Shown: one piece after another, positions 53,350 to 63,359 of the stretch
Layout: every line of letters begins with the position of its first letter
Numbering within the stretch: position 1 is the first letter of the stretch
NCBI GenBank assembly: GCA_030619885.1
Contig: JAUXAN010000006.1
Span: 1 to 64,000, forward strand
Origin: a bacterium
GTDB taxonomy: Bacteria > Hydrothermota > DG-26 > JAUXAN01
Direction: 5' to 3'
DNA: 64,000 nucleotides
The notes under the pieces: model-generated
Told to the model about the DNA's origin: nothing
Databases searched by the model: none
Seen by the model: only the letters and a program-made list of their open reading frames with translations
Translations under genes and position numbers: made by a program

Positions 53350-54399
53350 TCAGCAAGTTCGTGTAGTCTCGTTTTTTGCCCTGCTCAATTTAACTGCCAG
53401 TCTGATCGCCTCAATCATACTCGATGGGTCTGCAATCCCTTTCCCTGCTATGTCGAAAGCCGTGCCGTGGTCAGGCGAAGTTCTTATAAATGGTAATCCT
53501 AATGTGAAATTTACCCCCTTTCCAAAAGAAAGCAGCTTGAAAGGTATTAACCCCTGGTCATGATACATCGTGATGTAACAATCATAATCTCTATTTAAAA
53601 AAGCGGTATCAGGGGAGAGCGGACCATCAACTCTTATGCCCTTCGCTTTCGCATCCAAAATAGCAGGTATTATCTCTTTCTCTTCCTCTGTTCCAAACAG
53701 TCCCCCTTCACCGCAATGAGGATTTAAAGCAAGAACCCCAATCTTCGGTTCAGGAATTCTAAAATACTTAATCAAAGCCATATATGCAAGTTCTATCTTT
53801 TTTTCAATCTCGTCTCTCTTAATTTTCCTGTTAATTTCCTTCACAGGTATATGGGTGGTGACCAATACGATCTTGAGTTTTTCTGATAGAAGCATCATTG
53901 CGAAGTTCTTCGTTTTTGTGGTTTTTGCGAAGAGTTCTGTATGTCCAGGATAATTGAACCCCGCTAAATTCAATGATGCCTTGTTTATCGGTGCTGTTAC
54001 TATAGCGTCTATCTTTTTAGTAGTGCATAACCGGATTGCATGAAGGATAGATTTGTATGCAACCCTTCCTGCTTCCCTGCTCAACTTCCCATAAGTGATC
54101 TTCCTGAAATCACACTCTACACAATTGAAGACATTTACACCTTCTGATAGGTTTTCCAAAGAGGTAACCTCACTTATTTTAAAATTTTCTTTGAGAATCT
54201 GTTTGGTCTTCTCTACGACTTTGAGAGAACCTATCAGAATTGGAATATAGTCTCTTTCAACCTTTTTCTCGGGATGTAAAATCGATTTTAAAACAACTTC
54301 GCAGCCAATTCCTGCAGGATCACCGAGAGTGATCCCTATTTTGGGATTATAATTCAGACACTGATTACCATCTCTGGATCCGTATTGACAGATACTCAC
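53350..54399 (-). CDS. pdxA: 4-hydroxythreonine-4-phosphate dehydrogenase (GTG start lies in repeat-derived DNA; true start uncertain)
   Basis: PKIGITLGDPAGIGCEVVLKS, TAPINKASLNLAGFNYPGHTE, MYHDQGLIPFK, TSPDHGTAFDIAGKG. Confidence 0.94.
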   Translation of the reverse strand: MSICQYGSRDGNQCLNYNPKIGITLGDPAGIGCEVVLKSILHPEKKVERDYIPILIGSLKVVEKTKQILKENFKISEVTSLENLSEGVNVFNCVECDFRKITYGKLSREAGRVAYKSILHAIRLCTTKKIDAIVTAPINKASLNLAGFNYPGHTELFAKTTKTKNFAMMLLSEKLKIVLVTTHIPVKEINRKIKRDEIEKKIELAYMALIKYFRIPEPKIGVLALNPHCGEGGLFGTEEEKEIIPAILDAKAKGIRVDGPLSPDTAFLNRDYDCYITMYHDQGLIPFKLLSFGKGVNFTLGLPFIRTSPDHGTAFDIAGKGIADPSSMIEAIRLAVKLSRAKNETTRTC

Positions 54400-54526
54400 A
54401 GGATACTAAAGAGAAATTAAGAAAATGGAAATTGTGAAACTGAACGGATAAATTTCTTAATTTCAGATTTCTATTTTCTGATGTTAGTCTCTCTGTGTTT
54501 ACTGTTAAAATCACAGATTTTGGGAA

Positions 54527-55345
54527 TTATTTTTTCAGCGCTTCCTCATAAATTTCTATCTTCGCTCCCTTCCGTAATCTTGTTAAAAGATTGTTGTACA
54601 CCTCGTTCTGGTGCATCATAGTGAGTGATTTCTCGATATCGTCTTCTACATCTTCAAATTTAATCTTCTCTTTTATCTTTTTCTTGTCCACCAATTTTAT
54701 GATGTAGTATCCATAGTTTGTCTTAATCACATCGGTTACTTTTCCAACATTTAGAGAAAAAGCAACTTCTTCAAGTTTGGGTGAGAGGAGCATCTCGGAT
54801 GAATGTCTTCTAAAGTAGTCTGTTTCACCACCTCTATCAGCCATAGGTCCCCTTGAATGCTGTTTTGCAAGTTCGGCGAAATCATGCCCCTCCTTAATTT
54901 TTTTGAAAATTTCCTGCGCTTCTTTTCCCTCATCCAAGAAAATCGTTGCAATTTTTATTTCATAGTCATATTCTTTTTTATGTGTTTCATAATAAGATTT
55001 TACTTCTTGTTCGGTAACTTTGGATTTTTCTATCTCCCTCACCAGAAGTTCATTTTTAAGAATTTCCTTCTTCAGAGTTTCAAGTTGTGTGAGCACCTTC
55101 TCATCCTTGTCTATACCTCTGCGCACTGCTTCTCTGTAAAAGAGTTCTGTATCTACCCAGTCGCTCACAAAGTTGGACTTTTCCTCAAAAGAAAGTTTAT
55201 CTTTCCATCCTGGTGGAATCTGGTTGTAGAACTTTTCTAAAGTGAGAACTGAATCATCAACCCTTGCAACTATCTCACCTTTCTCTGCTTTTTCAACACA
55301 ACCAATGGAGAGGACGATAATTGATGCGAGCAAAATCTTTTTCAT
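54527..55345 (-). CDS. Peptidylprolyl isomerase, parvulin/PrsA-SurA type, lipoprotein
   Basis: Lipobox-like IIVLSIGCVEK; HDFAELAKQHSRGPMADRGGETDYFRR. Confidence 0.92.
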   Translation of the reverse strand: MKKILLASIIVLSIGCVEKAEKGEIVARVDDSVLTLEKFYNQIPPGWKDKLSFEEKSNFVSDWVDTELFYREAVRRGIDKDEKVLTQLETLKKEILKNELLVREIEKSKVTEQEVKSYYETHKKEYDYEIKIATIFLDEGKEAQEIFKKIKEGHDFAELAKQHSRGPMADRGGETDYFRRHSSEMLLSPKLEEVAFSLNVGKVTDVIKTNYGYYIIKLVDKKKIKEKIKFEDVEDDIEKSLTMMHQNEVYNNLLTRLRKGAKIEIYEEALKK

Positions 55346-55671
55346 TTTTTACCTCCTTTCTGGATCCTGGATGCTCGATCCTGGGACATTTGGATTTTTG
55401 CTAACTACTAAATACTAACTACTATCTACTGTTTTTTCCCACCTCCTTATCCATTGTTTGTAATATGTAAGCCTTGTTAAAAACATAAATTTAAACCACA
55501 GATTACACAGATTATCACAAGAATTTTCTTTTTATCTCTAATGATACTTTCTGTCAATTCTTTATGTAACCATTTTTTATTACCTTCTTGTGTAAATCTT
55601 ATGAAATCTTGTGGTTCCATTTTTTTAACAGAAATTATTTTAAAAAATAAAAAATAGATGTCAATAGTCTT

Positions 55672-56967
55672 TTACACAATTATCTTCCCATCTTTCAGGA
55701 CTATTCTTCCAGATACGATGACATACTCCACTCTTCCCTTCATTTTCCATCCCTTAAAAGGTGTGTTTTTTGACTTCGATTCGAACTCGTTCGGATTGCA
55801 CTCCCATTCGAATTCAGGGTCGAAGATGGTTATATCAGCCATTTCACCAAGTTTTATTATGCCGCCCTTTATCTTTAATATTGAGGATGGGTTCAAAGTG
55901 ATTTTGGAGATTGCTTTAGGTAGTGTGAGATGCGATTTCTCTATTAATTGGGTGAGGATAAGTCCGAGTGCAATCTCGAGTCCAATCATCCCTGTCGGAG
56001 CCGCATCAAATTCCACTTCTTTTTCTGCCTTCGTATGCGGGGCATGGTCCGTTGCGATTACATCTATCGTTCCATCCTTTAACCCTTCAACTATTGCAGA
56101 AAGGTCTTCTTTTGACCTCAATGGTGGATTGACTCGCAAATTTGTATCAAAACTCTCGACTAACTCATCTGTGAGTGTGAAATAATGTGGAGCAGTTTCT
56201 GCTGTAACCTTCACCTTTCTCTTTTTGGCATCCCGTATCAAGTTCACAGATTCTGCAGTGGATACATGTGCAATGTGAACCCTCCCTTTTGTATATTCTG
56301 CCAGAATGATATTCCTTGCTACCATTATGACTTCTGAAACAGAGGGTATTCCTTCCAACCCTAAACGGGTTGAAGTATAACCTTCATTCATCACTCCTCT
56401 TTCACAGAGAAATCTATCTTCGCAATGAGAGATTACAGGTATGTCGAACATATTGGTATATTCTAATGCCCTTCTCATAATCTCTGAATTGGTAACTGGC
56501 ATCCCGTCATCCGATACTGCAACGATGCCTGCTCTATAGAGGTCTCCGATTTCGGCGAGTTCTTCACCCTTCAGCCCTTTGGAAACAGCACCTACAGGAT
56601 AGACCTTTGCAAATCCTGCCTCCTCAGCGCAGCGGAATATGAGACGAACAATCCCAACGTCGTCTATTGGTGGATCGGTATTTGCCATACAGACTACAGA
56701 TGTGAACCCCCCTTTGCATGCTGCCTTTGTTCCTGTGAGTATGGTCTCCTCATCCTCTCTACCCGGTTCACGAAGGTGAGTATGCATATCTATGAAACCA
56801 GGGGTAACTATTTTTTTTCTTGCATCTATCGCTTCGTATGAAGGTTTCTTTACGATGTTTTTCTTTATCTCTTTCACCACTCCGTCTACTATCAGAATAT
56901 CCGCAATTCTATCTAAATTGGAGCCAGGGTCGATCACCCTCCCATTTTTTATCAAAATAGTCTTCAT
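55672..56967 (-). CDS. pyrC: Dihydroorotase
   Basis: [59 protein letters not shown]. Confidence 0.96.
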   Translation of the reverse strand: MKTILIKNGRVIDPGSNLDRIADILIVDGVVKEIKKNIVKKPSYEAIDARKKIVTPGFIDMHTHLREPGREDEETILTGTKAACKGGFTSVVCMANTDPPIDDVGIVRLIFRCAEEAGFAKVYPVGAVSKGLKGEELAEIGDLYRAGIVAVSDDGMPVTNSEIMRRALEYTNMFDIPVISHCEDRFLCERGVMNEGYTSTRLGLEGIPSVSEVIMVARNIILAEYTKGRVHIAHVSTAESVNLIRDAKKRKVKVTAETAPHYFTLTDELVESFDTNLRVNPPLRSKEDLSAIVEGLKDGTIDVIATDHAPHTKAEKEVEFDAAPTGMIGLEIALGLILTQLIEKSHLTLPKAISKITLNPSSILKIKGGIIKLGEMADITIFDPEFEWECNPNEFESKSKNTPFKGWKMKGRVEYVIVSGRIVLKDGKIIV

Positions 56968-57890
56968 TTATGCGTTATCAATAGATACAAAATTGCCATT
57001 CTAATTGCAAGACCGTTCGTCACCTGCTCCAGAATGACAGAAGAAATCCCATCTGCAACATCGGGGTCGAGTTCGACGCCTCTGTTTATTGGGCCAGGAT
57101 GCATTATGAGAACATCAGATTTTGCAAGCTGTAGTCTATCTTTTGTTATTCTGTAAAGTTCTTTATATTCTCTTATAGAAGGGAATAGCTCCTTACCCTG
57201 TCGTTCAAGTTGGATTCTCAAGACATTTATCACATCTGCATGGGGCAATGCTTCATTGAGATTATAGAATATCTTCACACCGAGTCTCTCTATATAGTAA
57301 GGAATGAAAGTCGGAGGAGCGCAGATAGAGACATTTGCGCCCATCTTTTTTAACCCGAAGATATTCGACCTTGCTACCCTCGAATGGGCTATATCTCCTA
57401 CTATGAGGACATTTATATTTTCAAGTCTTTTCAATTTTTCTCTTATGGTGAGCATATCTAAGAGTCCCTGGGTTGGATGTTCATGTGAACCGTCTCCTGC
57501 ATTGATTACCGATGCCTTTAATCTCTGTGCTAAAAAGTGGGCTGCGCCAGCAGACGAGTGTCTAACAACAGCCGCATCTATTCGCATGGCCTCCAGATTT
57601 CTTGCTGTATCCAGTAAAGTTTCCCCCTTCAATATACTTGAGGAACTGCTCGATACAGTCACTGTATCGGCAGATAGTCTCTTTGCTGCCAGATCAAAAG
57701 ACGACGATGTTCTGGTACTCGGTTCCAAAAACAGATTCACTATAGTCTTCCCTCTGAGAGTCGGGACTTTCTTTATGGGCCTCTCTGAAATCTCCTTTAA
57801 CGAAACCGCTGTGTTTAAAATGAGTTCTATCTCTTCAGCGGATATATCTTCGAGACCGAGTAAATCCTTCCTATGAAGTTTTTTCCTCAA
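56964..57890 (-). CDS. pyrB: Aspartate carbamoyltransferase catalytic subunit
   Basis: [44 protein letters not shown]. Confidence 0.97.
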   Translation of the reverse strand: MRKKLHRKDLLGLEDISAEEIELILNTAVSLKEISERPIKKVPTLRGKTIVNLFLEPSTRTSSSFDLAAKRLSADTVTVSSSSSSILKGETLLDTARNLEAMRIDAAVVRHSSAGAAHFLAQRLKASVINAGDGSHEHPTQGLLDMLTIREKLKRLENINVLIVGDIAHSRVARSNIFGLKKMGANVSICAPPTFIPYYIERLGVKIFYNLNEALPHADVINVLRIQLERQGKELFPSIREYKELYRITKDRLQLAKSDVLIMHPGPINRGVELDPDVADGISSVILEQVTNGLAIRMAILYLLITHK

Positions 57891-58422
57891 TCGTTACCTC
57901 ATCTATTCCATCGACTTCCTTAATTCGCACGACTACGACCTCATTACCTTTAGTCGAAACCTCTTTCCCCACATAGTCTGGACGGATGGGAAGTTCTCTA
58001 TGCCCTCTATCAACTAAAACTGCAAGTTGTATACTCTTTGGTCTTCCAAAATCAACGATGGCGTCGAGGGCAGAACGGATAGTCCTGCCTGTATAGAGAA
58101 CATCATCTATCAGAACAACTGTCTTATCATCTACATTAAATGGTATTTCTGTCGAGTGAACCACAGGTTTCTCACCGATTGCCGAAAGGTCGTCTCTATA
58201 CAGAGTTATGTCCAGAATTCCAATGAGGGGTCTTTTCTTTTCAATGCCTTCGATTATATCTACAATTCTCTCTGCCAAAGGTGCGCCCCTTGCTCTGATA
58301 CCAACTATGGCGAGATTATCTATTCCCTTATTTTTCTCCAGTATTTCGTATGCGATTCTTGTTACTGTCCTTCTCACCCCATCGGCATCCAGGACTATTA
58401 TTTTTTTCTTACGCATTGGCAA
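57871..58422 (-). CDS. pyrR: PyrR bifunctional regulator / uracil phosphoribosyltransferase (ATG at 58416 also possible)
   Basis: [43 protein letters not shown]. Confidence 0.94.
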   Translation of the reverse strand: MPMRKKKIIVLDADGVRRTVTRIAYEILEKNKGIDNLAIVGIRARGAPLAERIVDIIEGIEKKRPLIGILDITLYRDDLSAIGEKPVVHSTEIPFNVDDKTVVLIDDVLYTGRTIRSALDAIVDFGRPKSIQLAVLVDRGHRELPIRPDYVGKEVSTKGNEVVVVRIKEVDGIDEVTIEEKTS

Positions 58423-58431
58423 ATTTCAAAC

Positions 58432-58460
58432 AGAATAAGAAACACACCAAATCTTGTCAA
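58432..58460 (-). promoter_or_regulatory. pyrRBC promoter
   Basis: Minus: TTGACA-N17-TATTCT. Confidence 0.7.
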
Positions 58461-58551
58461 GAAAAATCGACCTACAAAATTCCTCCTTGACATTTTTAAT
58501 TTTTTCTAAATGATTCTGTCGAATGAGAGCAAAAATGCAAGGAGTTTTCAC

Positions 58552-59016
58552 ATGAATAATATTCGCATCAGAGAAGCAGACGAATCCGATTTGTCAATGA
58601 TTGAAAAATTGATGATAGAACTCATTTACTCTCTATATAGCAAAGAAGGCATTGATGCACATAGAATAGTTGAGAATTGTCGAACTGCCTTAAGTGATGC
58701 TAATTATTATCTTTTGATTGCAGAGATGAACGAAGCTGTAATAGGATCCATCAATTTTACAATCCGCAAAACACTTTTGCACTCTGGGCCATCTGGTCTA
58801 ATTGACGAACTCGTTGTTAGTAAAAGTTATCGCGGCAAAGGGGTAGGTAAACAGTTGATATATGTAGCTATTGAAAAGTGTAGACAACTTGGATGTTGTG
58901 AAGTCGAAGTAAGCACTGAATTTACAAATACTAATGCGAGAGAATTCTACAAGAACTGCGGTTTTGAGGAGAGGGGTGTGATTCTTGAAAAAGATTTGTT
59001 ACAGGACAAAAAGTAA
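58552..59016 (+). CDS. GNAT family N-acetyltransferase
   Basis: IRIREADESDLSMIEKLM; VVSKSYRGKGVGKQLIYVAIEKCRQLGC; RBS aaggag. Confidence 0.9.
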   Translation: MNNIRIREADESDLSMIEKLMIELIYSLYSKEGIDAHRIVENCRTALSDANYYLLIAEMNEAVIGSINFTIRKTLLHSGPSGLIDELVVSKSYRGKGVGKQLIYVAIEKCRQLGCCEVEVSTEFTNTNAREFYKNCGFEERGVILEKDLLQDKK

Positions 59017-59031
59017 GGCAAGGTTTCAGCC

Positions 59032-59057
59032 TTGTCCATACGGATCCGTAGGGACAA
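59032..59057. repeat. TTGTCCATACGGATCCGTAGGGACAA palindrome
   Basis: Inverted repeat, same core as other family members. Confidence 0.88.
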
Positions 59058-59077
59058 AATAACTTTTTCAGAAGCTT

Positions 59078-59182
59078 CTATCCGAAGTTTTGACAAAATT
59101 GAAAGGTTGACCCCAACTGGTTCCCAACTGGTTCACCTATCCGAAGTTTTGACAAAATTGAAAGGTTGACCCCAACTGGTTC
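59078..59182. repeat. Two 46-bp direct copies with 59-bp period
   Basis: ctatccgaagttttgacaaaattgaaaggttgaccccaactggttc at 59078-59123 and 59137-59182. Confidence 0.9.
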
Positions 59183-59894
59183 ATTCGAACTTGAACCCTT
59201 TCTCTGTGAAGAGTCTCAAACAAGCATCTACTACATCACTATCGTAAAGGATATCTCTGTTTTGTTTGATTTCCTCGAGGGCTTGGTCTATACCTCGAGT
59301 CGGTCTGTAAGATCGATGAGATGCCATAGCTTCGACAACATCAGCTACACCAAGAATTCTTGCTTCCAGGAGAATGTCTTCACCTATTAGACCTGAAGGA
59401 TATCCAGAACCATCCATCCTTTCGTGATGTTGCAGTATGATTTTGGCAACAGGCCATGGGAATTCTACCGTCTTCATTATATCGTGACCGACTTGTGGGT
59501 GATTTTTAATTATATCGAATTCGGCTTCGGTTATCCGACCGGGCTTACTGAGAATCTCGGCTGGTATATATATTTTGCCGATATCATGAATAGATGAAGC
59601 CATGCGGAGTCCTTCAATCTTCTGTTCTGGAAGACCCATCTCTTTGGCTATAGCGGAGGAAAGATTGGTTACCCGCTCCTGATGGCCAGCCGTGAAGGGG
59701 TCTCTCTTTTCGGCTGTTGATGCAAGGACGTGGATAGAGCCTTCTAAAGTTCTTCTCAGCATCTCAAAACTTTGTTCAAGTTCTTTCTCCTCCCGCTTGC
59801 GCTCGGTTTCTGATGTTTCTAATTTGTCGATTTGTTGATGCAGTTCTGCTAATTCATCTATAAGTTGCTCTTTTGTCTTGTTTTGGTCTTTCAT
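59181..59894 (-). CDS. HD-GYP domain protein with N-terminal coiled coil
   Basis: ASSIHDIGKIYIPAEILSKPGRITEAEFDIIKNHPQVGHDIM, HHERMDGSGYPSGL. Confidence 0.93.
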   Translation of the reverse strand: MKDQNKTKEQLIDELAELHQQIDKLETSETERKREEKELEQSFEMLRRTLEGSIHVLASTAEKRDPFTAGHQERVTNLSSAIAKEMGLPEQKIEGLRMASSIHDIGKIYIPAEILSKPGRITEAEFDIIKNHPQVGHDIMKTVEFPWPVAKIILQHHERMDGSGYPSGLIGEDILLEARILGVADVVEAMASHRSYRPTRGIDQALEEIKQNRDILYDSDVVDACLRLFTEKGFKFE

Positions 59895-60050
59895 CTTGTG
59901 TACCTCTTGAAACAGTATAAATTTCGTCTAATTGCAAGATGTGTGAATACTCGTTGCATTATCTTTTATATTTATTTGTTATCATAAGGAAAGAAGATGA
60001 AAATGTCAAGAGAAAACAGAAACCACAGTGACCGATACAGGCTTAATTAT

Positions 60051-60239
60051 TTATCTTTTCAGCCACTCCAAAGTCTGTTTCAAAACTTCCTTGGGTACAG
60101 TATGGTTTCCTTCAAAATCACAAAATGTGATATCATAACCATAGCTCATGAGAACATCTCTTGCCTTAACACCTGCTTTATATGGCACCGAACAATCTTC
60201 TTTGCCATGGGCTATGAATACTCTTAAATCCCTTGCAGC
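60051..60239 (-). pseudogene. 5'-truncated C-terminal fragment of an alpha/beta hydrolase (phospholipase/carboxylesterase type)
   Basis: AARDLRVFIAHGKEDCSVPYKAGVKARDVLMSYGYDITFCDFEGNHTVPKEVLKQTLEWLKR*; no start, stop codon directly upstream. Confidence 0.75.
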
Positions 60240-60468
60240 TTAAAAGATAAAAAAATTATCTCTATTTTTTATCTTTTTGCTTGACATTTTAAATGGGAAG
60301 TTCGGGTCTCATTTTTTGCAGAGAAAATCTTTGAGGAATTTGATGAGAATAGGAATATGTTAAAATACATAATGTAGAATTACATAAAATAAGGGTCAGA
60401 CACAAATATTATAGCGAAAGCAAACCTGTCCGTACGGATTCATAGGGAAAGGTTTGCCCTACTTCAGA

Positions 60469-61596
60469 TCATTCGAACTTGAACCCTTTCTCTGTGAAGA
60501 CTCTCAAACAAGCATCTACCACCTTGGGATCGTAAAGGGCGCCTCTACTCTTTGAGATTTCCTCAAGAGCTTTATCTATACCGCGAGCTGGTCGGTAAGG
60601 TCGGTGAGAGGACATAGCCTCGACAATATCAGCGACACTCAAGATTCTTCCTTCTAAAGAAACGTCTTCACCCGATAGACCTTGAGGATATCCTGAACCA
60701 TCTAACTGCTCATGGTGCTGAAGAACTATGTCAGCAATCGGCCATGGAAATTCTATCGACTTCAATATTTCATAACCAACTTGTGGGTGAGTTTTAATCA
60801 GACTGAATTCGGTTTCGTTTAATCGACCGGGCTTACTGAGAACCTCAGCAGGTACATGTATCTTGCCGATATCATGGAGCAGCGCAGCCAGACGGATTCC
60901 ACTAGTCTGTTCCTCTGAAAGGTCCATCTCCCTGGCGATGGCACAGGCCAGTTGAGCCACTCGCCGTTGATGACCAGAAGTATAGGGATCTCTCATTTCG
61001 AGTGCTGATGCCAGGGCATCGGCCGTTTCATCCAGGATTCTTCGTAATTTCTCAAAACTTTGTTCAAGTTCTCTCTCCGCCCGCTTGCGCTCAGTGATTT
61101 CTCCCTCCAATCTGGCATTGGCTTCTGAAAGATCGACAGTCCGCTCCTCAACCCGTCGTTCTAACTCATCGTGCGCTTTTCGCAGCGCCTCCTCTATCTT
61201 CTGTTTTTCTCTGTGTTTTTGGTAACGGTCGAGAGCGAAATCTATGGCCGCTAATAGAGCCTTCTCTTCTCCCTTGTTGATGAAGTCATCTACGTTTTGA
61301 AGTATGGCCTCCCTGGTCACCTCCTCGGTACCGAAAGCAGTCATCAATATGAAATAGGTATCGTCGCCGCATTTCTTCATCGCTCTTATGAGGTCAATAC
61401 CTTTCTTGTCCGGCAAATACTGGTCTATGAAAGCAACATCTGGGACATTGTCGGCTGTAACAGCCAGAGCCTCCCTGACATCTGCCGCAGGAATGACCTC
61501 AGTGGGGATCTCGGCAGACTCGATATAGCGGGTTATCGCCAACCTCTGAGGTTCTGAATCCTCGACCACCAGAATTTTTATGGGTGTCGTGTCCAT
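60469..61596 (-). CDS. Response regulator with HD-GYP output domain
   Basis: ILVVEDSEPQRLAITRYI REC; LHDIGKIHVPAEVLSKPGRLNETEFSLIKTHPQVGYEIL. Confidence 0.95.
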   Translation of the reverse strand: MDTTPIKILVVEDSEPQRLAITRYIESAEIPTEVIPAADVREALAVTADNVPDVAFIDQYLPDKKGIDLIRAMKKCGDDTYFILMTAFGTEEVTREAILQNVDDFINKGEEKALLAAIDFALDRYQKHREKQKIEEALRKAHDELERRVEERTVDLSEANARLEGEITERKRAERELEQSFEKLRRILDETADALASALEMRDPYTSGHQRRVAQLACAIAREMDLSEEQTSGIRLAALLHDIGKIHVPAEVLSKPGRLNETEFSLIKTHPQVGYEILKSIEFPWPIADIVLQHHEQLDGSGYPQGLSGEDVSLEGRILSVADIVEAMSSHRPYRPARGIDKALEEISKSRGALYDPKVVDACLRVFTEKGFKFE

Positions 61597-61721
61597 TATC
61601 TATCACCCGGGGCTAATTTAACGATGGTCAGCCAGAAGTTTTCGATAAGCAGACGGACATCTTTTGGGTTGTCTTCCGCTAAAAGAATTTCTATGGGTTT
61701 TGGATTTAGTTTTCCATTCAT
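61596..61721 (-). pseudogene. 41-aa N-terminal fragment of a receiver domain (Rcp1-like)
   Basis: MNGKLNPKPIEILLAEDNPKDVRLLIENFWLTIVKLAPGDR*; stop overlaps the next start (TAATG). Confidence 0.65.
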
Positions 61722-61908
61722 CTCTATTCCCTCTCTTCTTCATCGTATCTGCAAAGCAGACAATGCTATAAATGCAAAGAGTATAGCAATAATTCAGAAT
61801 CGAACCACAACCTTTGGCTATTTCCATCCTTTCAATTCATAGTGATTTTGTCTATCTTTTCGCTCATGCAACTTTTCCATCATATTAGATTTTGACATAG
61901 GACCTTTT

Positions 61909-62295
61909 TTAGTTCCCAAGCAATTGCCTAACTTTTTCAATCAAATCATCCATTTTAAATGGTTTCTTTAAGAAATCGACCGCGCCCATACGTTTAGCAG
62001 TCATCTTGGCCTTTTCTTCCTTCCTCTTGTCACTCATTAAGATTACAGAGATGTGTTCGAGTTCTGGCGATCCTTTAATGCGTCTTAAAAGATGGTAACC
62101 TGTTTGTGCCTCCTTGCTTCCGAGAAGAATATCGCTGACTACCAAATCTATGTTAGAAGTTGTTAGTATCTTCCATGCCTCACCTGGGGTTTCGGCTGTT
62201 TGAACACAATAGCCTGCTTTTTCTAAAGAGCGTTTTAACATTTCAAGTAAGGTAGAACTATCCTCAACTACCAATATGTTGTGTTTATCATTCAT
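61909..62295 (-). CDS. CheY-like response regulator
   Basis: NILVVEDSSTLLEMLKRSLEKAGY...DLVVSDILLG...FLKKPF. Confidence 0.94.
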   Translation of the reverse strand: MNDKHNILVVEDSSTLLEMLKRSLEKAGYCVQTAETPGEAWKILTTSNIDLVVSDILLGSKEAQTGYHLLRRIKGSPELEHISVILMSDKRKEEKAKMTAKRMGAVDFLKKPFKMDDLIEKVRQLLGN

Positions 62296-63359
62296 TACAA
62301 ACCACCCCCTTTTGTAGTCTGCTTCTTGATACCTTTTTTTGAAAGTATAGTGATGATTGTCTGGGCAATATGTGGTAGGGGAACGACCTTATCTGCGGCT
62401 CCAATTTTTATTGCCTCTTTAGGCATGCCAAAGACTATGGAAGTCTGCTCATCCTGTGCAAGGGTGTGCGCACCGCTTTTACGCATTGCCAGCAGCCCTT
62501 TTGCCCCGTCTGATCCCATCCCTGTGAGCAGCACACCGATGGCGTCGCGCCCTGCACTGCGTGCCACGGATTGGAACAATACATCTGCACTGGGCCTTTG
62601 GTAGTGGACAAGAGGACCATCCTTTATCTTCACCTGGTAACTTTCTCCGCTTTGCTGGAGGAGCATATGTTTGTCACCTGGTGCTACCAGTGCAACTCCA
62701 GGCACTACATTATCGTTGTCACTTGCTTCTCGCACCTCCATCTTACAGATTTGATTGAGCCTCTCGGCAAAACTTGCAGTGAAGTATTCCGGCATATGCT
62801 GAACGATCACTGTACCTGGCGCCTTAGCTGGCAGGCTACTGAGTACGATTTCAATGGCTTTGGTACCACCAGTCGAAGCTCCGATGGCAAGTACCTTATC
62901 TGTTGTCTGGAGTTGGGTCTGGGATGTTGGTTGTACAGCTAACGGCTCCTCGGGTTTCTGCCGCCTGATCCGTGCTGATGCGGCTGCACGGATGGCATGC
63001 ACCAGCTGCCCGGAAATATCGGTTGAAACAGATACCGAGCCCGGTTTGCATATAACCTCTACAGCCCCCATCTCCAATGCCTTTATGGCAGATTTACTGT
63101 TTTTGGGCGTTAAAGAGCTCACTATGACAACAGGAATCGGGTAATATTTCATCAACTTCTGTAGGAACGACAGTCCATCCATCCTCGGCATCACGATGTC
63201 AAGCGTGATCACATCGGGATGAAGTCTCACGATTTTATTGCGCGCTATATAGGGGTCAATAGCGCTGCCGACTACATCGATATCCTTGTATTTGGAGAGT
63301 TCATCGGTCAGTATCTTACGAACCACTGCCGAGTCATCTACAATCAGAACCCGAATCAC
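62295..63359 (-). CDS. cheB: Chemotaxis response regulator protein-glutamate methylesterase
   Basis: REC plus IGASTGGTKAIEIVLSSLP, QHMPEYFTASFAERL, GMGSDGAKGLLAMR. Confidence 0.96.
   Translation of the reverse strand: MIRVLIVDDSAVVRKILTDELSKYKDIDVVGSAIDPYIARNKIVRLHPDVITLDIVMPRMDGLSFLQKLMKYYPIPVVIVSSLTPKNSKSAIKALEMGAVEVICKPGSVSVSTDISGQLVHAIRAAASARIRRQKPEEPLAVQPTSQTQLQTTDKVLAIGASTGGTKAIEIVLSSLPAKAPGTVIVQHMPEYFTASFAERLNQICKMEVREASDNDNVVPGVALVAPGDKHMLLQQSGESYQVKIKDGPLVHYQRPSADVLFQSVARSAGRDAIGVLLTGMGSDGAKGLLAMRKSGAHTLAQDEQTSIVFGMPKEAIKIGAADKVVPLPHIAQTIITILSKKGIKKQTTKGGGL

Noticed and set aside
59078-59182. Direct repeats as a CRISPR array
   Set aside because: Only two copies with a 13-nt gap that is itself part of the repeat; no spacers or cas genes.
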